A DNA stretch of 64,000 nt from an uncultured Pseudomonadota bacterium (GTDB lineage Bacteria > Pseudomonadota > Gammaproteobacteria > Steroidobacterales > Steroidobacteraceae). The notes beneath the pieces were generated by a model that was not told where the DNA came from, ran no database searches, and saw only the letters and a program-made list of their open reading frames with translations. This document shows, piece after piece, positions 36,001 to 44,438 of the stretch. The DNA is taken from the NCBI GenBank assembly GCA_946479515.1, contig CAMLGF010000016.1, positions 1 through 64,000 on the forward strand, read 5' to 3'. A program made the translations under genes and the position numbers. Numbering within the stretch: position 1 is the stretch's first letter; the number at the start of each line of letters is the position of its first letter.

Positions 36001-36115
36001 CGGTCGCGGCCTGCGGCGCGGGCCCGTTGGCTTGCGCCCGGACGGAGTTGGCACCCAGGGCAGCCGAAACCCCCAGGGCGACCAGTGATGCCCGGAAAAC
36101 GGTCCGTGAAGTCAT
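33056..36115 (-). CDS. TonB-dependent receptor (large, polysaccharide-locus type)
   Basis: This 1019-residue protein has a signal peptide ending near SVRAQ, a TonB-box-like ITTITVTGSR (about residues 48-57), and a plug with SLRNFGPSRTLVMLDGHRV and VDIVTGGASAIYGSDAVAGVVN. A large beta barrel ends YYTAGFRMKF. The GASAIYGSDAVAGVVNY plug is typical of the Xanthomonas/Caulobacter-type receptors often placed in carbohydrate-utilisation loci. The start at ATG 36115 has AGGGGGAC upstream; 36184 would add 23 residues before the signal peptide. Its position beside the GH9 gene suggests uptake of cello- or xyloglucan oligosaccharides (inference). Confidence 0.93.
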   Translation of the reverse strand: MTSRTVFRASLVALGVSAALGANSVRAQANGPAPQAATAGDQGAAGEEITTITVTGSRTITEVVRSPTPITSVDISALAVTTPSDTADALNKLPNIMGGRTPRTQGNGSTNNGGNTLSLRNFGPSRTLVMLDGHRVAPNNQDGSVNIDVMPQMLVKRVDIVTGGASAIYGSDAVAGVVNYLLDKDFTGFSVKGDYGLSKYGDGDEYQLGVAWGTSLLSDRGHFEASARFRHQDMIPIADRPYGEDGQAWLLTGNGTQANPFRNTPYGRVVNSAQYGTVNCGTACAFNNYTFNQAGVLSPLVRGTPITGTLDSGGDGGWVKYGTFRSGVEMKDVFARFSLELGESANWYVQGSWAQAENTSDWINWVVSPSPGRPNSMFADNPFLAPATQQQLGAGIDCTTPAATGWRCLPASPPTSPQTNSTPPPPPNTPYFSAASYIWNNVDGKPANGSPNRLYRTFGDQKAWNVETGATGELGGLNWDVYYNHAVSELSVTNPNNTDNAKYLAALDAVDDGGTIKCWVSTQPQFATLYPGCVPLNITDPAGPSAEAYEYLRNPTSWLLTQELDDVGVSIGGGLWGLGLPAGEIRANLSAEARWATYVMESDFLPSDFVNCTGLRLCLANGSAPLRWVQNTNAPVDAKNHVYEFALEFNVPLLVDVPGFQELSANLAGRRAKYSNFDAGDSWKLGLNWQIVDALRFRGTLSSDFRAPNLNDLFQPAGVTSTGFNDRLTGGNSSGMRLVSRGNPDLTPEEAKTVTAGLVVTPPAIPRFSVALDYWQTRLTNAITGISYQSDAIQGLCTASAPAYDSPFCTLAIRPITDPGDPNFTNPAFNMPTEIRNSPLNAALQKTHGYDLQIDYSFDLAGGQFSLRHMATYQLANSTLNTPASTFYTWAVQPKLMQTTFVSYENGSWSVALQNRWLSSVSLKSSDNRLNGGVSNPTGNQNYVDSSLDAYNVLDTTISKQFEIGDDSTVEGFLTVNNLLNERAPLYPSNSGIPGLFYPTLGFYDDMGRYYTAGFRMKF

Positions 36116-36292
36116 CGTCTTGTCCCCCTGGGTCGGCTGGCGCAGGCCTGCGCCGCTGTCGCGACCCGGGCGGGACGCTATCACGGAGTTTTACTAAAGC
36201 AACATGGTTTCCAGAATGTCATCGTCGGATGTCCATTCCCATATCGGTAGATAGAAAGTGGACTCAAACTACATTGCGCGGGCGCGACTGTT

Positions 36293-38272
36293 TCAGGGAA
36301 CGAAGCGCGCCAGCAGGCGCAGGTAGCTCGTCTGGTAGCCGTCCGAGTTCTCGGTCACCGACCAGGAATTCAGCGGCCAGCTGGTGTTGAAGTCCAGGTA
36401 CGACTTCTGCGGCGGCTGCCCGGTCGGCGGCGACAGCACCATGGCGCCGCAGGCCAGGGACACGCCCGGGCAGCGATCGTCCCAGCTGTACGAGGGATTC
36501 GGGCCACCCACCAGGAACCCGGGCGGCGGGCCGAAGGTGGAACTGCGGACGCTGTCCCACTTGGCGCTGCCGTCCGCGAACCAGGAGTGGTAGAACTGGT
36601 CCACGGAATTCTCCGCGCCGAAATCCGCCATGTTCGATAGATAGACCTTGCCGAGCGGATTGACGCCGTGCAGGTAGTGCAGATAAGCGGCGCCGGCATC
36701 GAGCGCGGCCGCGGCCGGATGCGTGCTCAAGCCATAGGTGGCCTGGTCGACGAACATGCCGCCGGCCAGCGCCTTCACCGCGTTGCTGCCCCAGGTGTAA
36801 TCGGTGATGAAGGCGCCATACGGATCGCGGCGCGAGCTGACGGCTCCCCAGCCGTCGACGCCGTCCCACAGGCTCACGTAGCGCTCGCGGATCGCCGAGG
36901 CCACGCCGCTCGTCGCGCCCGGCAGCGACGCGTAGAACAGCAGCGTCTGCGTCCACTCGGCGTTGAACGGCGACAGCCAGGACGCGGCGAACATGGGCGC
37001 GCTGGTGTAGTTCGCGTCGACGAAGTCGCGATACGCGGCGTCGCCGGTGAGTGCGAATAGATAGACAGCCGCGACCACCTTCTTCGCCAGGCGGCCCGCA
37101 TCGTCCACTTCCTGCTGCCCTGCCCCGAGGCCGGCCGTGCCTGCGGACTGCTCGTTGTTGCGGAAGGTCACCGCCGGGTTGGCGCTCGCCCAGTTCCAGG
37201 CGGTTTCGGCGCGGTCGCGCAGGTCCGCGGCGTACGCCGTGAACTCGGGCGTTCCCAGCGTGGCATACACCCGCGCGGCCTGGGCGAATGCGGCAGCGGT
37301 GGACAGCGTCGCCGAGGTGCTGGCGCTGCCGTACAGGCTCTGCCCCGTGGTGCTCGACGGCGGACTGCTGCAGGCCAGGCCCACGATGGACAGCACGGAG
37401 CCGTCGCCATTCTGCATGCGCACCAGGTGATCGACACCCCATTTCACTTCGTCGAGCAGATCGGGCACGCCGTTGCCCGACTCCGGAATGTTGAAATCGT
37501 CGGTCCACACCGTGGTGTTCTCGGTGTACGCGTGCAGCAGGCCCACGACATAGCCCGCGGTCCAGTTGGTGTACTTGTTGCAATCGCCCGCGTCGTACCA
37601 GCCGCCGCGCAGATCACGCTCGGTGGACGCATCCTGCGGTGCGTCGTAGCGGCGCGCGTTCGCATCCTGCAGCGGGCCCAGGTGGCTGGCGCCATCCTCC
37701 CAGGCCGCGGCGGCGAACGGCACCGACTTCGCGTGGCCGGCACGCTGATAGAAGAACGTGCGCATCGCCTGCACGAGCACGGGCCGGTAGACGTCCGCGC
37801 CGATCGTGAAGCGCGCCGATGTCACATTGCGCTCGACGTCGCGCACCTCGTACGCGCCGGGCGCGGTCACCGCGCTGAAATCGAACAGCCAGGCACGGTC
37901 GCCGGAAGTGGCATCGGTCGCGCCACCGTTCCAGGTCGTGGCCGAGCCGCTCAGCACCACCGCGTCGCTGGCCGTGTTCACCACCTGCAGCGTCGCGCCG
38001 GGCGTGTACGCATCGGCGCTGTCGAAACCGGAGACCGGATCGCGGAGCACGGCGATCTTCTGCTGGTCCGGCAGATAGCCGAACTGATCGACCACGATGA
38101 ATGGGCCGTCGCCCGTGACCAGCACGGGAGGCGGCGGCGGTGGCGGATTGTTGCCCGAGGGCGGTGGCGAGGAGCCTCCGCCGCCGCCCCCGCCGCAGGA
38201 ACTCAAACCAGTGATCAGACCAAGCAGACAGGCCACGCTCAGGCGGGCCGACGGAATTTTCGAATGGCTCAC
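36293..38272 (-). CDS. GH9 endoglucanase-like lipoprotein
   Basis: This protein of about 659 residues has a lipobox ITGLSSC, a Gly/Ser/Pro linker and an N-terminal Ig-like cellulase domain (about 55-150, IVVDQFGYLPDQQKIAVL). The GH9 (alpha/alpha)6 barrel follows. It has the catalytic Asp motif GGWYDAGDCNKYTNW, the substrate-binding HGVNPLGKVYLSN and the C-terminal acid Glu in WSVTENSDGYQTSYL. It should cut beta-1,4-glucan at the cell surface. I prefer the GTG at 38272, which has GGGAG upstream and starts the signal peptide. The ATG at 38371 would add 33 residues before it. It is divergent from the LysR regulator. Confidence 0.9.
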   Translation of the reverse strand: MSHSKIPSARLSVACLLGLITGLSSCGGGGGGGSSPPPSGNNPPPPPPPVLVTGDGPFIVVDQFGYLPDQQKIAVLRDPVSGFDSADAYTPGATLQVVNTASDAVVLSGSATTWNGGATDATSGDRAWLFDFSAVTAPGAYEVRDVERNVTSARFTIGADVYRPVLVQAMRTFFYQRAGHAKSVPFAAAAWEDGASHLGPLQDANARRYDAPQDASTERDLRGGWYDAGDCNKYTNWTAGYVVGLLHAYTENTTVWTDDFNIPESGNGVPDLLDEVKWGVDHLVRMQNGDGSVLSIVGLACSSPPSSTTGQSLYGSASTSATLSTAAAFAQAARVYATLGTPEFTAYAADLRDRAETAWNWASANPAVTFRNNEQSAGTAGLGAGQQEVDDAGRLAKKVVAAVYLFALTGDAAYRDFVDANYTSAPMFAASWLSPFNAEWTQTLLFYASLPGATSGVASAIRERYVSLWDGVDGWGAVSSRRDPYGAFITDYTWGSNAVKALAGGMFVDQATYGLSTHPAAAALDAGAAYLHYLHGVNPLGKVYLSNMADFGAENSVDQFYHSWFADGSAKWDSVRSSTFGPPPGFLVGGPNPSYSWDDRCPGVSLACGAMVLSPPTGQPPQKSYLDFNTSWPLNSWSVTENSDGYQTSYLRLLARFVP

Positions 38273-38455
38273 GAATGGGCTCCCGGGACGACGCGAGAAA
38301 TTAGCGACGAGCGACCGCCGAATGGAAGTACGACTTTGTACGCCGCGTTGCGCGAACGGAATGAAACGCAAGCGGGATCAATCGGGTACATCTCCGGTGC
38401 CGCACGAAACCACGATGTACAAGATTGAACTTACATTTGACTGAGTAATGCCTCT

Positions 38456-38493
38456 AGGTTCTGGCGAACTCTTTCCTGAGGAGGCCAGAACCT
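38456..38493 (+). promoter_or_regulatory. Inverted repeat enclosing the lysR ribosome-binding site
   Basis: AGGTTCTGGC (38456-38465) and its exact complement (38484-38493) flank an 18-nt loop that contains CTGAGGAG. The right arm ends one base before the GTG start. It could be a LysR autoregulatory operator or an mRNA hairpin that presents or hides the ribosome site. Confidence 0.55.
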
Positions 38494-38494
38494 C

Positions 38495-39505
38495 GTGAAT
38501 ACGGCTAATCCTTGGTACATCCGCGCCCGGCTGCGCACACGGCATCTGCTGCTGCTCACGTTCATCGGCGAAGAAGGCAACATCAACAAGGCCGCCGAAC
38601 TGTTGAATATGTCGCAGTCGGCGGCCTCGCGCCTGCTCAGCGACCTGGAGGACATCATCGGCTGCCAGCTCTTCGACCGGCTGGCCCGTGGCGTGCGCCC
38701 CAACTGGTACGGGGTGACCATGATCCGGCACGCGCGCACCGCGCTTTCCAGCCTGACGGAGGCCGCCAGCGAGATCGACCTGTTGCGGACCGGCCGCACG
38801 GGCCAGGTCAACGTCGGGGTGATCTCCGGGCCGGCGATCGGCTTCGTGCCACGCGCCGTGGCACGCGTGGCACGCGAACATCCGCTGCTTCGGATCCGGC
38901 TGCACGTGGAATCCAGCGACCAGCTGCTGGAAGCCCTGCAGGCCGGCAGCATCGAAGTCATGGTGGGCCGGCTGCTCGATCGCCACGACAAGTCGAACTA
39001 TGACTACCAGCGCCTGGCCGACGAGCCCATCTGCGCCGTGGTCCGCAACGGTCACCCGCTGCTCGACCGCCAGGACCTGCCGCTCGAGGAGCTCGCGAGC
39101 GCCCCCTGGATCGTGCCGCAGGTGGGCAGCATCCTGCGCCACCGGTTCGATCTCATGTTCCGCGACGCGGGACATCCGGCGCCGGCACAAGTCATCGAGG
39201 CCGCCTCTCCCATGGTGGTGACGCGCCTGCTCGAGGAGACCGACCATCTCGCCGTGCTGGCGGCCGACGTCGCCGAGTACTACGCCACCTTCGGCCTCAT
39301 CGCCATTCTTCCGGTCACGCTCTCCTGCCACATGGACTCGTTCGGCATCATCACCCGCAAGGACTGGACACTCTCGCCGGCGGCCTGCGTGGTTTGCGAA
39401 GCCCTCGAGGAGGCCGTGGGGAACGCGGGAACCGGAGGCCGCCCGCCGGTGCGGCCTGCCGCGCGTGCCCGCGCCGGGGCCGCCGAACTGGCGGTGGGAT
39501 CCTGA
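38495..39505 (+). CDS. LysR-family transcriptional regulator
   Basis: This 336-residue protein has an N-terminal winged helix with the recognition segment GNINKAAELLNMSQSAASRLL and LEDIIGCQLFDRLARGVRPN. A periplasmic-binding-protein-type effector domain (about 100-305) contains VNVGVISGPAIGFVPRAV. The sequence resembles the GbpR/CbeR group that senses sugars or sugar acids. It starts with GTG (38495). The last 25 residues are Ala/Arg/Gly-rich and probably disordered. It is divergent from the GH9 gene and next to the malectin regulator, so the GH9/TonB-receptor genes are likely targets. Confidence 0.92.
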   Translation: MNTANPWYIRARLRTRHLLLLTFIGEEGNINKAAELLNMSQSAASRLLSDLEDIIGCQLFDRLARGVRPNWYGVTMIRHARTALSSLTEAASEIDLLRTGRTGQVNVGVISGPAIGFVPRAVARVAREHPLLRIRLHVESSDQLLEALQAGSIEVMVGRLLDRHDKSNYDYQRLADEPICAVVRNGHPLLDRQDLPLEELASAPWIVPQVGSILRHRFDLMFRDAGHPAPAQVIEAASPMVVTRLLEETDHLAVLAADVAEYYATFGLIAILPVTLSCHMDSFGIITRKDWTLSPAACVVCEALEEAVGNAGTGGRPPVRPAARARAGAAELAVGS

Positions 39506-39648
39506 GATTCCGGTAGCCGGAACGGGGACCTGCGGCCGGCGCGGCGGCGGAGGCCCCGAGATCGTGGTTTCACCGACGTACATGCTTGATTCGAGGGCGC
39601 GTTACACTGCCGTCCGGGTCACCTTCAACATGACCCCCATTGGGCGGT

Positions 39649-41130
39649 ATGACCTCGCGCGACGCAGAGCGACAGGAACTGGACAGAGCGGTCGAGCTTC
39701 TCGGACGGAGCACCCGGCCCGGCCGCCTGCTGGAGTACCTGGGCTCGAAGTATTTCCAGCAGCAGGAAGCCCAGCTCACCGAATTCAACATCGCCGTCGA
39801 CGTCTTCGGCCGCTCGGACAAGACCTTCGATTCCACGGAAGACGCCGTGGTCCGTGTCGAAGCGCACCGGCTGCGCAAGAAACTCCGCGATCTCTACGAG
39901 AAGGACCGCCGCGGGCAAGGCCTGCAGCTCACACTGCCCGCCGGCACGTACGTGCCGCAATTCACCCCGATTCTACCGGTGGATGCGCCGCAGGACACGC
40001 CGGCACCTGAGGCAGCCGGACGGCGCCGCGTCGCGATCTGGGCGGGGGCCCTGGGCATCGTCGCCGTGATCGTCGCCGGCATCGCCGCCCTGGTGTTGAA
40101 CGAGCACGCGCAGCAGCCGACAGCGGCCCGCCGGGCCGCGGCGCCCGAGCCCGAGCCAGCGCAGGGCGCGCCGGCCGCCGCCGGTGCCCTCGGCGAAGTG
40201 CACATGCTCGCCGGCTATACGGGCAGTGAGGTGATCGACAGCTCCGGCGTGCGCTGGACGCCGGATCGCTACTTCGCCCAGGGCGGGCAGTGGTCGCGGG
40301 AAACCGGGTTCATCCGCGGCACCAGCCGGCCCTTCCTGTTCTCCAACTGGCGCACCGGCGAGTTCGGATACGACATCCCGATGGCGCCGGGCAGCTACGA
40401 GTTGCGCCTGTACTTCGTCTCACCGCTGTCCGTCGGCGACGAAAAAGTCGCGGGATTCAACGTGGCGCTGCAGGGCAAACCGCTGCTCGAAGCCTACGAC
40501 GTCATCATGAGTGCCAACGGCGCCGACGTGGGCGACGAGCAGGTGTTTCGCGATGTCTCGCCCGGCGCGGACGGCTTCGTGCGCCTGTGGTTCTCGAACC
40601 AGACCTCCACGCCGTTTCTCAGCGCGCTCGAGCTCACGCCGGGCACGCCCGGCCAGCTCCGGCCCATCCGCATCACCATGCAGCCCACGTCCTATGTCGA
40701 CCACGCGGGCCGGCACTGGCGTCCCGATGATTACTACATCAACGGCTTTCGCTCGGTCGAGCGCCGCAGGGTCAGCGGTACCGAAGACCCCGAGCTGTTC
40801 GGCGCCGAGCGTTTCGGACACTTCAGCTACGCCATCCCGGTGGACCGGCGCGGCCGGTACACAGTCATCCTGCACTTCGCCGAGTTCTATCATGGCCCGC
40901 AGCTGCCGGGCGGCGGCGGCACGGGGAGCAGGATCTTCCACGTGTTCTGCAACGGGCAGACCCTGCTCCGCGATTTCGACATCTACAAGGAGGTCGGCAG
41001 CCGGCGCGTGGTCAGCAAGACCTTTCCGAACATCATTCCGTCCGCGCAGGGCAAGATCAATCTCATGTTCGAGCCGGTCATCAACAACGCCACCGTCTCG
41101 GGCATCGAAGTCATCGAGGAGCAAAGCTGA
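39649..41130 (+). CDS. Probable membrane-bound one-component regulator with two malectin domains
   Basis: This 493-residue protein has no signal peptide. Residues about 20-105 (LLEYLGSKYF, LTEFNIAVDVFGR, VVRVEAHRLRKKLRDLYE, then LTLPAGTYVPQF) resemble an OmpR/CadC-type winged helix, in which the RLRKKL helix is the recognition helix and a TYVPQF strand ends the wing. A single transmembrane segment follows (about 127-151, VAIWAGALGIVAVIVAGIAALVL). Two malectin-like sugar-binding domains are then outside (about 185-335 and 345-490; for example YELRLYFVS and YTVILHFAEFYHG). I infer a ToxR-like sensor that reads periplasmic oligosaccharides. ATG 39649 is preferred; a TTG at 39640 is possible. It overlaps the convergent GH29 gene by 20 bp. 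Confidence 0.75.
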   Translation: MTSRDAERQELDRAVELLGRSTRPGRLLEYLGSKYFQQQEAQLTEFNIAVDVFGRSDKTFDSTEDAVVRVEAHRLRKKLRDLYEKDRRGQGLQLTLPAGTYVPQFTPILPVDAPQDTPAPEAAGRRRVAIWAGALGIVAVIVAGIAALVLNEHAQQPTAARRAAAPEPEPAQGAPAAAGALGEVHMLAGYTGSEVIDSSGVRWTPDRYFAQGGQWSRETGFIRGTSRPFLFSNWRTGEFGYDIPMAPGSYELRLYFVSPLSVGDEKVAGFNVALQGKPLLEAYDVIMSANGADVGDEQVFRDVSPGADGFVRLWFSNQTSTPFLSALELTPGTPGQLRPIRITMQPTSYVDHAGRHWRPDDYYINGFRSVERRRVSGTEDPELFGAERFGHFSYAIPVDRRGRYTVILHFAEFYHGPQLPGGGGTGSRIFHVFCNGQTLLRDFDIYKEVGSRRVVSKTFPNIIPSAQGKINLMFEPVINNATVSGIEVIEEQS

Positions 41131-42625
41131 TCTTGAACGCGCTGGCATGCGGCGCCGGCAGCTGATCGGGCAGATCGATGACCAGCGCCGCATCGGTGGC
41201 GTGGAACTTCAAGGCTCGGCCTCCCAGCAGATGCACGCTGCGCACCGCGCGCGCTTCGCGACCGGCGGCGCGGCCCAGCGACGTCACGGACACGCTGCCG
41301 CGCGGTTCGCCCAGCGTGATGGCGTACAGCGCGCGGCCCTTGGTGGTGAAGCGGATGTCCTGCGCGGTGTACTCGGCGTTCTCCTTGAAGGCCCCGCTCG
41401 AGGTGCGCGTCGGCCCCTCGCCGTACACCGTCCACGGACGCGTGCCGTGGATGGCTTCCGCATTGACGCTCATCCACTGCCGCAGATCCGCCAGCAGTGC
41501 CTGCGACTCCGGCGGCAGACTGCCGTCCGGATAGAGCACGACGTTCAGCAGCAGGTTGCCGTTCTTGCTCACGATGTCGGCGAGCATGCGGATGACGTCC
41601 GGGCCGGTCTTGTACTGGTAACCATCGGAGTAGAACCAGTCGCCATTGGACGTATCCGTCTGCCAGGGCAGCGGATTGATGCCCTCCATCACGCCGCGCT
41701 CGACGTCCTGCACGCAGGCTTCGGGGTAGAACTCTCCGGACCCGAGCGCCTTGCAGTTGTAGACCGCATCGAGGCGGCCGCGCCGGGCGATGCTCTGGTT
41801 GTACAAATGGGCGACGAGCGAGCGGCCCACTTCCCCGAAGGGAATGCCGCCATCGGAGTACAGCAGGTCCGGCTCGTACGCATCGATCAGGTCGCTGATG
41901 CGCTTGAACCAGATCTGGTGAAACGCCGGATCGGTGGTGTACCAGGTCTGGCCGTTGCCCTTGTACGGCTCGTCGTGGCGCGGGTGATAGAGATCGGCAT
42001 AACGCGGATCGGCGCCGTCGTAGTCGATGCCGATCTTCGGCCAGAACTGATCGTAGGAATGGCTCGGGTAGAACCAGTTGTGGCTGGCGCCGAGATGCTC
42101 CGACACACCGAAGCGCAGACCGCGCCGGCGCGCCGCATCCCGCCAGGCGCCGACGATGTCGCGCTTCGGGCCCATCGCCACGGCGTTCCAGCGATGGTGG
42201 CGCGAGTTCCACAGGTCGAAATTGTCGTGATGCACGCCCATGCTGACGAAGTACTTCGCGCCCGCCGCGACGTATTGTTCCATCAGCGCTTCGGGATCGA
42301 ATTTCTCGGCCTTCCAGAGCGGAATGATGTCCTTGTAGCCCTTCTCGGACGGATGGCCGTAGTGCTCGAGATGGTGCGTGTAGTGGCGATGGCCCGGCAC
42401 GTACATCTGGCGCGCGTACCAGTCGCCCGCCCGCGGCACGGCCTGCGGCCCCCAGTGCGCCCAGATGCCGAACTTGGCATCGCGGAACCAGGCCGGCGTC
42501 TGGAAGGTTCGCAGCGATTCGGCGTCGGGCCGGAACGGTCCGCGGGCCACCGGCAATGGCGCGGCCGAGGCCAGCGCCGCGACTCCGAGGGGTGCTCCTA
42601 ACAAGGCTCGTCTGCTCAGCTTCAC
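41111..42625 (-). CDS. GH29 alpha-L-fucosidase, secreted
   Basis: This 504-residue protein has an SRRALLG signal that could be Tat-type, then a GH29 barrel. The segments KFGIWAHWGPQAVPRAGDWY, YFVSMGVHHDNFDLWNS and GVSEHLGASHNW precede the nucleophile Asp in PDLLYSDGGIPF. NGNLLLNVVLYPDGSLP is the conserved late motif, and a C-terminal beta-sandwich follows. It removes fucose from xyloglucan side chains or glycans. The start at ATG 42625 lies at the divergent junction with the ThuA gene. It is convergent with the malectin regulator, with overlapping ends. Confidence 0.92.
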   Translation of the reverse strand: MKLSRRALLGAPLGVAALASAAPLPVARGPFRPDAESLRTFQTPAWFRDAKFGIWAHWGPQAVPRAGDWYARQMYVPGHRHYTHHLEHYGHPSEKGYKDIIPLWKAEKFDPEALMEQYVAAGAKYFVSMGVHHDNFDLWNSRHHRWNAVAMGPKRDIVGAWRDAARRRGLRFGVSEHLGASHNWFYPSHSYDQFWPKIGIDYDGADPRYADLYHPRHDEPYKGNGQTWYTTDPAFHQIWFKRISDLIDAYEPDLLYSDGGIPFGEVGRSLVAHLYNQSIARRGRLDAVYNCKALGSGEFYPEACVQDVERGVMEGINPLPWQTDTSNGDWFYSDGYQYKTGPDVIRMLADIVSKNGNLLLNVVLYPDGSLPPESQALLADLRQWMSVNAEAIHGTRPWTVYGEGPTRTSSGAFKENAEYTAQDIRFTTKGRALYAITLGEPRGSVSVTSLGRAAGREARAVRSVHLLGGRALKFHATDAALVIDLPDQLPAPHASAFKISFAPR

Positions 42626-42711
42626 CGGCGTATCTCCCGAGAATGTCCCGCGGACGTTTTAGCAATTCGATTTCATATGTGCAAACCGATGTCGGTGCTA
42701 CAGTGCCGGCG

Positions 42712-43647
42712 ATGAATGCACGTAGCGCATGGGTACTGCTGCCCGCCCTGCTGGCGGTTCTGACGTGGGCGGCGGGCGTGTCGGCCCGCGACGGCGGCCC
42801 GGCGGCGCGGCCCATCCGCGTGCTCATCGTCGACGGCTTCAGCAACCACGACTGGCGCCTCACTACCCGCTCGATCCGCGCCATCCTCGAACCCACCGGC
42901 TTGTTCTCCGTGGACGTGTCGACCGCGCCGCCCGACGCCGCCGCGGACGGCTGGCAGCGCTGGCGTCCCGATTTCTCCGGCTACGACGTGGTCATACAGA
43001 CCTGCAACGACATCAACGGCGGGCCCGCCTGGCCGCGGCCGGTGCAGGAGTCCTTCGAAAGATTCGTGCGCCGCGGCGGCGGCGTGTACGTCTGGCACTC
43101 GGGCAACAACGCGTTTCCCGACTGGCCGGCGTACAACGACATCATCGGCATCGGCTGGCGCAAGAAGAATGCCGGCACGGCGCTGGCGGTGGCCGACGAC
43201 GGCAGGATCCGGCGGATACCGCCGGGCCAGGGCGAGGACACGGGCCACGGCGAACGCTTCGACGCCCTGGTGCAGCGGCGCGGCGAGCATCCCATCCACC
43301 GCGGCCTGCCGCGCGCGTGGCGCGCGGCGAACATCGAGGTGTATTACCACGTGCGTGGTCCGGCGAAGCACGTCGACGTGCTCTCGTACGCGCGCGAGCC
43401 GCACACCGGGCGCAACTGGCCGATCGAGTGGACAGTGCGCTACGGCCGCGGCCGGGTCTACACCTCGACGCTGGGCCATGTGTGGCGCGGTGACGTGCAG
43501 CCGGTGACGGTGCGCGATGCCGGCGTGCAGACATTATTGGTACGCGCGCTGCAGTGGCTCGCGCGGCGGCCGGTCACCTGGCCGGTGCCGGCGGATTTTC
43601 CGACCGCGACGGCGACTTCCGTGCGCGGAGAATTGAGCCTGCCCTAG
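42712..43647 (+). CDS. Secreted ThuA-domain protein
   Basis: This 311-residue protein has a signal peptide ending near GVSAR. The ThuA fold (class I glutamine-amidotransferase-like) runs from IRVLIVDGFSNHDWRLTT to about residue 275, with YDVVIQTCNDINGGPAW, RGGGVYVWHSGNNAF and YYHVRGPAKHVDVLSYA. ThuA proteins accompany trehalose and other sugar-utilisation loci and often lie beside dehydrogenases or glycosidases; their activity is not settled. It is divergent from the GH29 gene. Its stop codon overlaps that of the convergent receiver gene (43644-43647). Confidence 0.87.
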   Translation: MNARSAWVLLPALLAVLTWAAGVSARDGGPAARPIRVLIVDGFSNHDWRLTTRSIRAILEPTGLFSVDVSTAPPDAAADGWQRWRPDFSGYDVVIQTCNDINGGPAWPRPVQESFERFVRRGGGVYVWHSGNNAFPDWPAYNDIIGIGWRKKNAGTALAVADDGRIRRIPPGQGEDTGHGERFDALVQRRGEHPIHRGLPRAWRAANIEVYYHVRGPAKHVDVLSYAREPHTGRNWPIEWTVRYGRGRVYTSTLGHVWRGDVQPVTVRDAGVQTLLVRALQWLARRPVTWPVPADFPTATATSVRGELSLP

Positions 43648-44111
43648 CTGAGAGCGCCGGCTTGCAGCTTGTTCAACAGCGCGCTCAGCGCCATCGGCTG
43701 CACCGGCTTGGCCAGGCAGCCCATGAATCCCGCCGCGCGGGCGAGCTCGGCATTGCCGAACACAGGTAATTCGGCCACGGCCAGCAGCGGCACGCGGCGG
43801 ACGCCACCCGACAGATGCGAGCGGAATTTCTGTGCCAGCTGGTAGCCCGTCATGTCAGGCAGTTCGAGATCGAGCATTGCGACCGCGGGTGAGAAATCCA
43901 CGGCCGCCACGAGCGCGCGACGCGCCGAGTACGCGGTGAACGTCGTCAGGTAGCCGAGGTCGCGCAACGTGCGCTTCAGCGCATCGGCCGAACGCATGTC
44001 CTCGTTGACGATCAGGATCCGCAGGTTAGAGGGCGCGAGCTCCGACACCGGCTCCGCGTCTTCGTCCTGGAGAACGAGTCTGCGAAGCATGGAATGACAA
44101 TGGATCTGCAT
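43644..44111 (-). CDS. Single-domain response regulator (receiver only)
   Basis: This 155-residue protein has about 30 extra N-terminal residues before a receiver fold: ILIVNEDMRSADAL, phosphoacceptor AMLDLELPDMTGYQLA, and the conserved Lys in CLAKPVQP. The Thr/Ser position after beta-4 is Ala (LLAVAE). There is no output domain and no kinase nearby, so it probably takes part in a phosphorelay or acts by protein contact. ATG 44111 has GGGAGAAG upstream. It differs from the pseudo-receiver at 20071 in keeping the phosphorylatable Asp. Confidence 0.85.
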   Translation of the reverse strand: MQIHCHSMLRRLVLQDEDAEPVSELAPSNLRILIVNEDMRSADALKRTLRDLGYLTTFTAYSARRALVAAVDFSPAVAMLDLELPDMTGYQLAQKFRSHLSGGVRRVPLLAVAELPVFGNAELARAAGFMGCLAKPVQPMALSALLNKLQAGALS

Positions 44112-44165
44112 GAGCTTCTCCCTGGCAGTGGGCGGAGCGGCGCCCTCTTGTCGATCAAGCGCCCA

Positions 44166-44438
44166 TCAATAGCGCGCGAATCCGCCGCCGCTGCGGGGCT
44201 TGTCCTGCGCTTCGTTGATCTTGAGCGCGCGGCCATCGTAGTCCTTGCCGTTCAGCGCCTGCATGGCGCGCGAGGCGTCTGCATTGGACATCTCGATGAA
44301 GCCGAAGCCACGCGGGCGGCCCGTGTCGCGGTCGTTGATCAGCGCAACCTTCTCCACCGTGCCATGGGCAGCAAAGAGAGTGCGAACGGCGTCTTCGGTG
44401 GCCGAGAAGGGCAGGTTTCCGACATAGAGTTTGGTCAT
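44166..44438 (-). CDS. RRM-type RNA-binding protein
   Basis: This 90-residue protein is a single RNA-recognition motif. RNP2 is KLYVGNLPFSA at the start and RNP1 is RGFGFIEM near residue 45, with the fold completed by ALNGKDYDGRALKINEA and a Gly/Arg tail. These short proteins bind single-stranded RNA and in many bacteria are induced by cold or stress. The start at ATG 44438 was chosen because the fold begins two residues later. An upstream in-frame ATG (44564) would add an unrelated 42-residue leader. Confidence 0.92.
   Translation of the reverse strand: MTKLYVGNLPFSATEDAVRTLFAAHGTVEKVALINDRDTGRPRGFGFIEMSNADASRAMQALNGKDYDGRALKINEAQDKPRSGGGFARY

Noticed and set aside
38851..38880. Repeated GTGGCACGC/GTGCCACGC pieces within the lysR gene
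   Set aside because: They lie in conserved coding sequence (Ala-Val-Ala-Arg) and are explained by codon use.
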